A DNA stretch of 12,301 nt from CAYTOJ01 sp964439415. Its GTDB lineage: Bacteria > Pseudomonadota > Alphaproteobacteria > Rickettsiales > CAZAGG01. The DNA lies in NCBI GenBank assembly GCA_964439415.1, contig CAYTOJ010000057.1, forward strand, positions 1 through 12,301, read 5' to 3'. This document shows positions 12,233 through 12,301 of this stretch, piece by piece. The notes below the pieces were generated by a model. That model had not been told where the DNA came from. It saw only the letters and a list, made by a program, of their open reading frames with translations, and did no database searches. Positions within the stretch are counted from its first letter, which is position 1, and the number at the start of each line of letters is the position of its first letter. Position numbers and translations under genes: made by a program.

Positions 12233-12301
12233 TTAAAAAACCCTTCAGAGGTTGTTGTCGATTTCGCTATAGCGTCAGCGAAAACGGCAGTTTTTGAGAG
12301 T
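12233..12301. other. Right-edge intergenic sequence with a small inverted repeat
   Basis: No gene is seen in these 69 bases. TTTCGCT (12262-12268) and AGCGAAA (12277-12283) are inverse complements, and CGCTATAGCG (12265-12274) is a perfect palindrome. This may be the leader region of the small DUF6898-like gene, but the upstream context is outside the window. Confidence 0.4.

Overview
The window reads as a stretch of a Gram-negative, probably alphaproteobacterial, chromosome of moderate GC. The evidence is a long-form 7Fe ferredoxin (FdxA), an MJ0042-type zinc-ribbon membrane protein, a CTC-type ribosomal protein L25, a small protein resembling the alphaproteobacterial DUF6898 family, and an outer-membrane lipoprotein cluster. 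No species can be named from the sequence. A run of 100 Ns flanked by identical 55-bp sequences shows that this is a scaffolded draft assembly, possibly from a metagenome.

Left part (1-2869): an envelope-linked cluster. A penicillin-binding-protein activator lipoprotein (LpoA/LppC type) runs off the left edge on the minus strand. Divergent from it, 35 bp away, are rsmI (16S rRNA C1402 2'-O-methyltransferase), an overlapping yraN (UPF0102 nuclease-fold protein) and a dual-BON-domain lipoprotein of the DolP/YraP type. Enterobacteria keep the same gene set together around lpoA. Minus-strand operon (5581 to 3075): a zinc-ribbon single-pass membrane protein, hypoxanthine phosphoribosyltransferase (hpt) and the biotin-pathway aminotransferase bioA. 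The dolP-bioA convergent junction is unusually rich in inverted repeats.

Middle (5700-9213): fdxA, then a convergent atpH with no other ATP synthase genes beside it. Divergent from atpH is prs (PRPP synthetase), followed by rplY (50S L25/CTC). A structured 189-bp spacer then leads to adk (adenylate kinase). hpt, prs and adk are all nucleotide-metabolism genes, and prs supplies the PRPP that Hpt uses, but they lie in separate transcription units.

Right part (9380-12301): mostly unrecognised genes. If the N gap is artificial, a 263-aa unknown protein starts only 11 nt after adk. A 170-aa unknown protein, a polytopic membrane protein of an MCWS-type unknown-function family, a 128-aa unknown protein preceded by a striking 28-bp inverted repeat, and a 62-aa DUF6898-like protein follow.

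I found no CRISPR array, transposase, tRNA or rRNA, and no clear new defence or mobile system. The most interesting signals are non-coding: a perfect 10-bp stem that would bury the adk start codon, the near-perfect inverted repeat at 11542-11620 whose only two imperfections are G-U pairs in plus-strand RNA, and the 15-bp inverted repeats bracketing the dolP-bioA junction.
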